Positions 6,326 to 7,735 of a stretch of 7,735 nt of DNA are shown one piece after another. The stretch is from Actinomycetales bacterium (GTDB taxonomy: Bacteria; Actinomycetota; Actinomycetes; Propionibacteriales; Nocardioidaceae): the NCBI GenBank assembly GCA_012513165.1, contig JAAZCT010000024.1:1-7735 (forward strand), in the 5' to 3' direction. The notes beneath the pieces are model-generated. The model ran no database searches and was not told where the DNA came from. It was given only the letters and a program-made list of their open reading frames with translations. Positions within the stretch are counted from its first letter, which is position 1, and each line of letters starts with the position of its first letter. Both the position numbers and the translations under genes were made by a program.

Positions 6326-7056
6326 GCGACCTGTCTCGGACGTAGTGCGACGACCGCGCCAAAACGTCCAGCTTGCTTGCCTTGCCTGCGGTACGACCAA
6401 AATCGCTCGTCTTCGATCGTGCATGTGCCGGTGCCTAGATCGTGGACTTCGACGTCTTCTCGCGTGAGCTGAGCCACGACCGCAGCCCCGACGTCCAGCG
6501 CAGGCGTGCCCCAGGATGTTTCCGAGAACGCGGCCGGTTCTGCAGCTGCTACCTCGGCCCGCATTTCTGCGGGAACTTCATAACAGGAGCCGCAAGCGCG
6601 CGGACCTACCCATGCGGTGAGGTCCTGAGCGCCGCGAGCGCGTAATTCACTACATACCTGTTGAACGATCCGAGCAGCCATCCCAACGCGCCCAGCATGA
6701 ACGACGGCAGCGAGCTGTTGGCCGGGTGCGGCGATCACGATTGGCACGCAATCAGCAACTCGCACCACGGCCGCCACCCCGATGCGGTCAATGATCAACG
6801 CATCAGCCGTTGGCGTCGTGTCCGGGTTTGCGATCACTACGTCGATTCCATGCACTTGGTTCATGTGCACAACGCTCGCGTCATGCACGTGAGGACCCAA
6901 GAGGTCTTGAAGGTAGTGCTGTTGTTCGAGAGGGGACCGAACAACGCCCTCGCCTTCGCGAGACATATTCCCCAGGTCGCTTCGAGCATCGGTGAAAGCA
7001 ACGACGATGGAATCATCGCTATAGGATTCCCACCACAACTCAGACGTAGACGACAC
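6322..7056 (-). CDS. pgeF: PgeF/YlmD-type peptidoglycan editing factor (laccase-domain protein)
   Basis: This is a member of the multicopper-polyphenol-oxidoreductase-like family. The E. coli homologue (YfiH/PgeF) removes UDP-MurNAc precursors that carry L-Ser in place of L-Ala; adenosine deaminase and phosphorylase activity is reported for other members. It has 244 residues. The three expected metal ligands are present: H69 in NQVHG, C103 in VADCVP and H120 in VVHAG. Other marks are the GPRACGSCYEV segment (151-161) and EDERFWSYRR near the end. The usual HAGWRG reads HAGRVG here. The start is GTG 7056, one base after the ftsZ stop and without a clear ribosome binding site; TTG at codon 7 is an alternative. 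It overlaps yggS by 4 nt. The substrate here is not shown by sequence. Confidence 0.93.
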   Translation of the reverse strand: MSSTSELWWESYSDDSIVVAFTDARSDLGNMSREGEGVVRSPLEQQHYLQDLLGPHVHDASVVHMNQVHGIDVVIANPDTTPTADALIIDRIGVAAVVRVADCVPIVIAAPGQQLAAVVHAGRVGMAARIVQQVCSELRARGAQDLTAWVGPRACGSCYEVPAEMRAEVAAAEPAAFSETSWGTPALDVGAAVVAQLTREDVEVHDLGTGTCTIEDERFWSYRRQGKQAGRFGAVVALRPRQVA

Positions 7057-7057
7057 G

Positions 7058-7735
7058 TCAGCGCAGGAAGTCCGGGATGTCGAGCGAGTCGCCGTACTTC
7101 TCTTCAGCTGCAGGAACCGGAACAGGTTCAGGAGTTACGTCGTTGTGACCCGATTCGTTCGCACCTGCGATTGACTGATCGGCCCGATCCTTGATCAAGG
7201 CTGGCTGGCTTGCATCGCGTTGTTTGGGTTCGCCGCCATCGAAACCTGCTGCGATGACAGTGATGCGAACTTCGTCGCCCAGCCCGTCATCGATGACGGT
7301 TCCGAAGATGATCTTCGCGTCAGGGTGGACTGCTTCTTGGACGAGTTCTGCTGCATCGTTGATCTCGAATAGACCCAAGTCGGAGCCACCAGCGATCGAG
7401 AGCAGCACACCACGTGCGCCTTCGATCGAGGCTTCAAGCAGAGGACTGGAGACAGCGAGTTCAGCCGCAACGGCCGCCCTGCGCTCGCCTCGTGCCGAAC
7501 CAATTCCCATGAGCGCCGAACCCGCATCGCTCATGATCGACTTGACGTCTGCAAAGTCGACGTTAATCAAGCCTGGCGTGGTGATGAGTTCGGAAATGCC
7601 CGAAACGCCTTGGTATAGCACCTGATCTGCTTGACGGAATGCGTCGAGCAGGCTGATGCTCTGGTCGCTGATCGAGAGCAAACGGTCGTTCGGGATAACG
7701 ATGAGCGTGTCGACTTCTTCACGCAACCGTTGTAC
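7058..7735 (-). CDS. ftsZ: Cell division GTPase FtsZ (C-terminal 225 residues, cut by window edge)
   Basis: FtsZ is a tubulin-like GTPase that polymerises into the division ring. The window holds the end of the GTPase domain, the C-terminal subdomain and the tail. Positions count from the first visible residue: LREEVDTLIVIPNDRLL (4-20) is the helix and strand after the nucleotide site; NVDFAD (58-63) is the T7 loop that completes the catalytic site of the next subunit, with its acidic residues intact; a linker of roughly 48 residues (about 167-214) is rich in polar residues, Ala and Pro; and GDSLDIPDFLR (215-225) is the actinobacterial C-terminal peptide that binds SepF. The frame is open to the window edge, with the P-loop-like G box and true start outside. 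pgeF begins one base after the TGA. Confidence 0.98.
   Translation of the reverse strand, partial: VQRLREEVDTLIVIPNDRLLSISDQSISLLDAFRQADQVLYQGVSGISELITTPGLINVDFADVKSIMSDAGSALMGIGSARGERRAAVAAELAVSSPLLEASIEGARGVLLSIAGGSDLGLFEINDAAELVQEAVHPDAKIIFGTVIDDGLGDEVRITVIAAGFDGGEPKQRDASQPALIKDRADQSIAGANESGHNDVTPEPVPVPAAEEKYGDSLDIPDFLR

Noticed and set aside
6326..6424. A 33-residue N-terminal extension of yggS.
   Set aside because: The extension lies within pgeF in another frame and shows no family similarity; ATG 6325 with the ATGA overlap gives the normal YggS N-terminus.

Overview
The window looks like the end of the division and cell-wall (dcw) cluster of an actinobacterium. On the minus strand, read right to left, the order is ftsZ, pgeF, yggS, sepF, yggT, divIVA, then, after an inverted ileS, a TraR/DksA-type zinc-finger gene and lspA. 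This order, a DivIVA of Wag31 type, an FtsZ ending in an LDIPDFLR peptide and a eukaryote-like (type 2) isoleucyl-tRNA synthetase all point to Actinomycetota. The base composition is only moderately GC-rich by eye, which suggests a lower-GC family rather than Streptomyces or Mycobacterium. I cannot name the genus.

Layout: 1-252 holds the N-terminal part of lspA (minus, cut by the window edge). 257-658 is a 133-residue DksA/TraR-like protein with a C4 zinc finger. 659-709 is a compact divergent promoter region. 710-3904 is ileS on the plus strand, the only gene here that runs against the rest. 3924-3960 is a perfect 16-bp hairpin that serves as a shared terminator for the converging ileS and divIVA. 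3978-4709 is divIVA. 4710-4823 is a 114-bp gap that ends in a strong ribosome binding site. 4824-5111 is yggT, 5115-5588 sepF, 5639-6325 yggS, 6322-7056 pgeF, and 7058-7735 the C-terminal 225 residues of ftsZ. No stretch longer than 300 bases lacks a gene. I found no RNA gene, mobile element or CRISPR array.

How the genes fit together: FtsZ forms the division ring. SepF anchors it by binding the FtsZ C-terminal peptide, which is intact here, and by placing its own N-terminal amphipathic helix in the membrane. DivIVA marks poles and septa and directs wall growth. PgeF is a peptidoglycan quality-control enzyme, YggS handles pyridoxal phosphate, and YggT is a small membrane protein. Spacing from ftsZ to yggT is tight (1-nt gap, ATGA overlap, 50-nt gap, 3-nt gap), so they are probably co-transcribed.

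Gene content is ordinary for this phylum. The most notable point is the IleRS catalytic motif, which reads G-T-H-H instead of H-x-G-H. This is the altered signature that has been linked to very high natural mupirocin resistance in type 2 IleRS. Other points are sepF and yggT lying in one frame separated by TGA-CCC-TTG, an apparently leaderless promoter for the DksA-like gene, and a three-way choice for the ileS start. I see no clear new multi-gene system.
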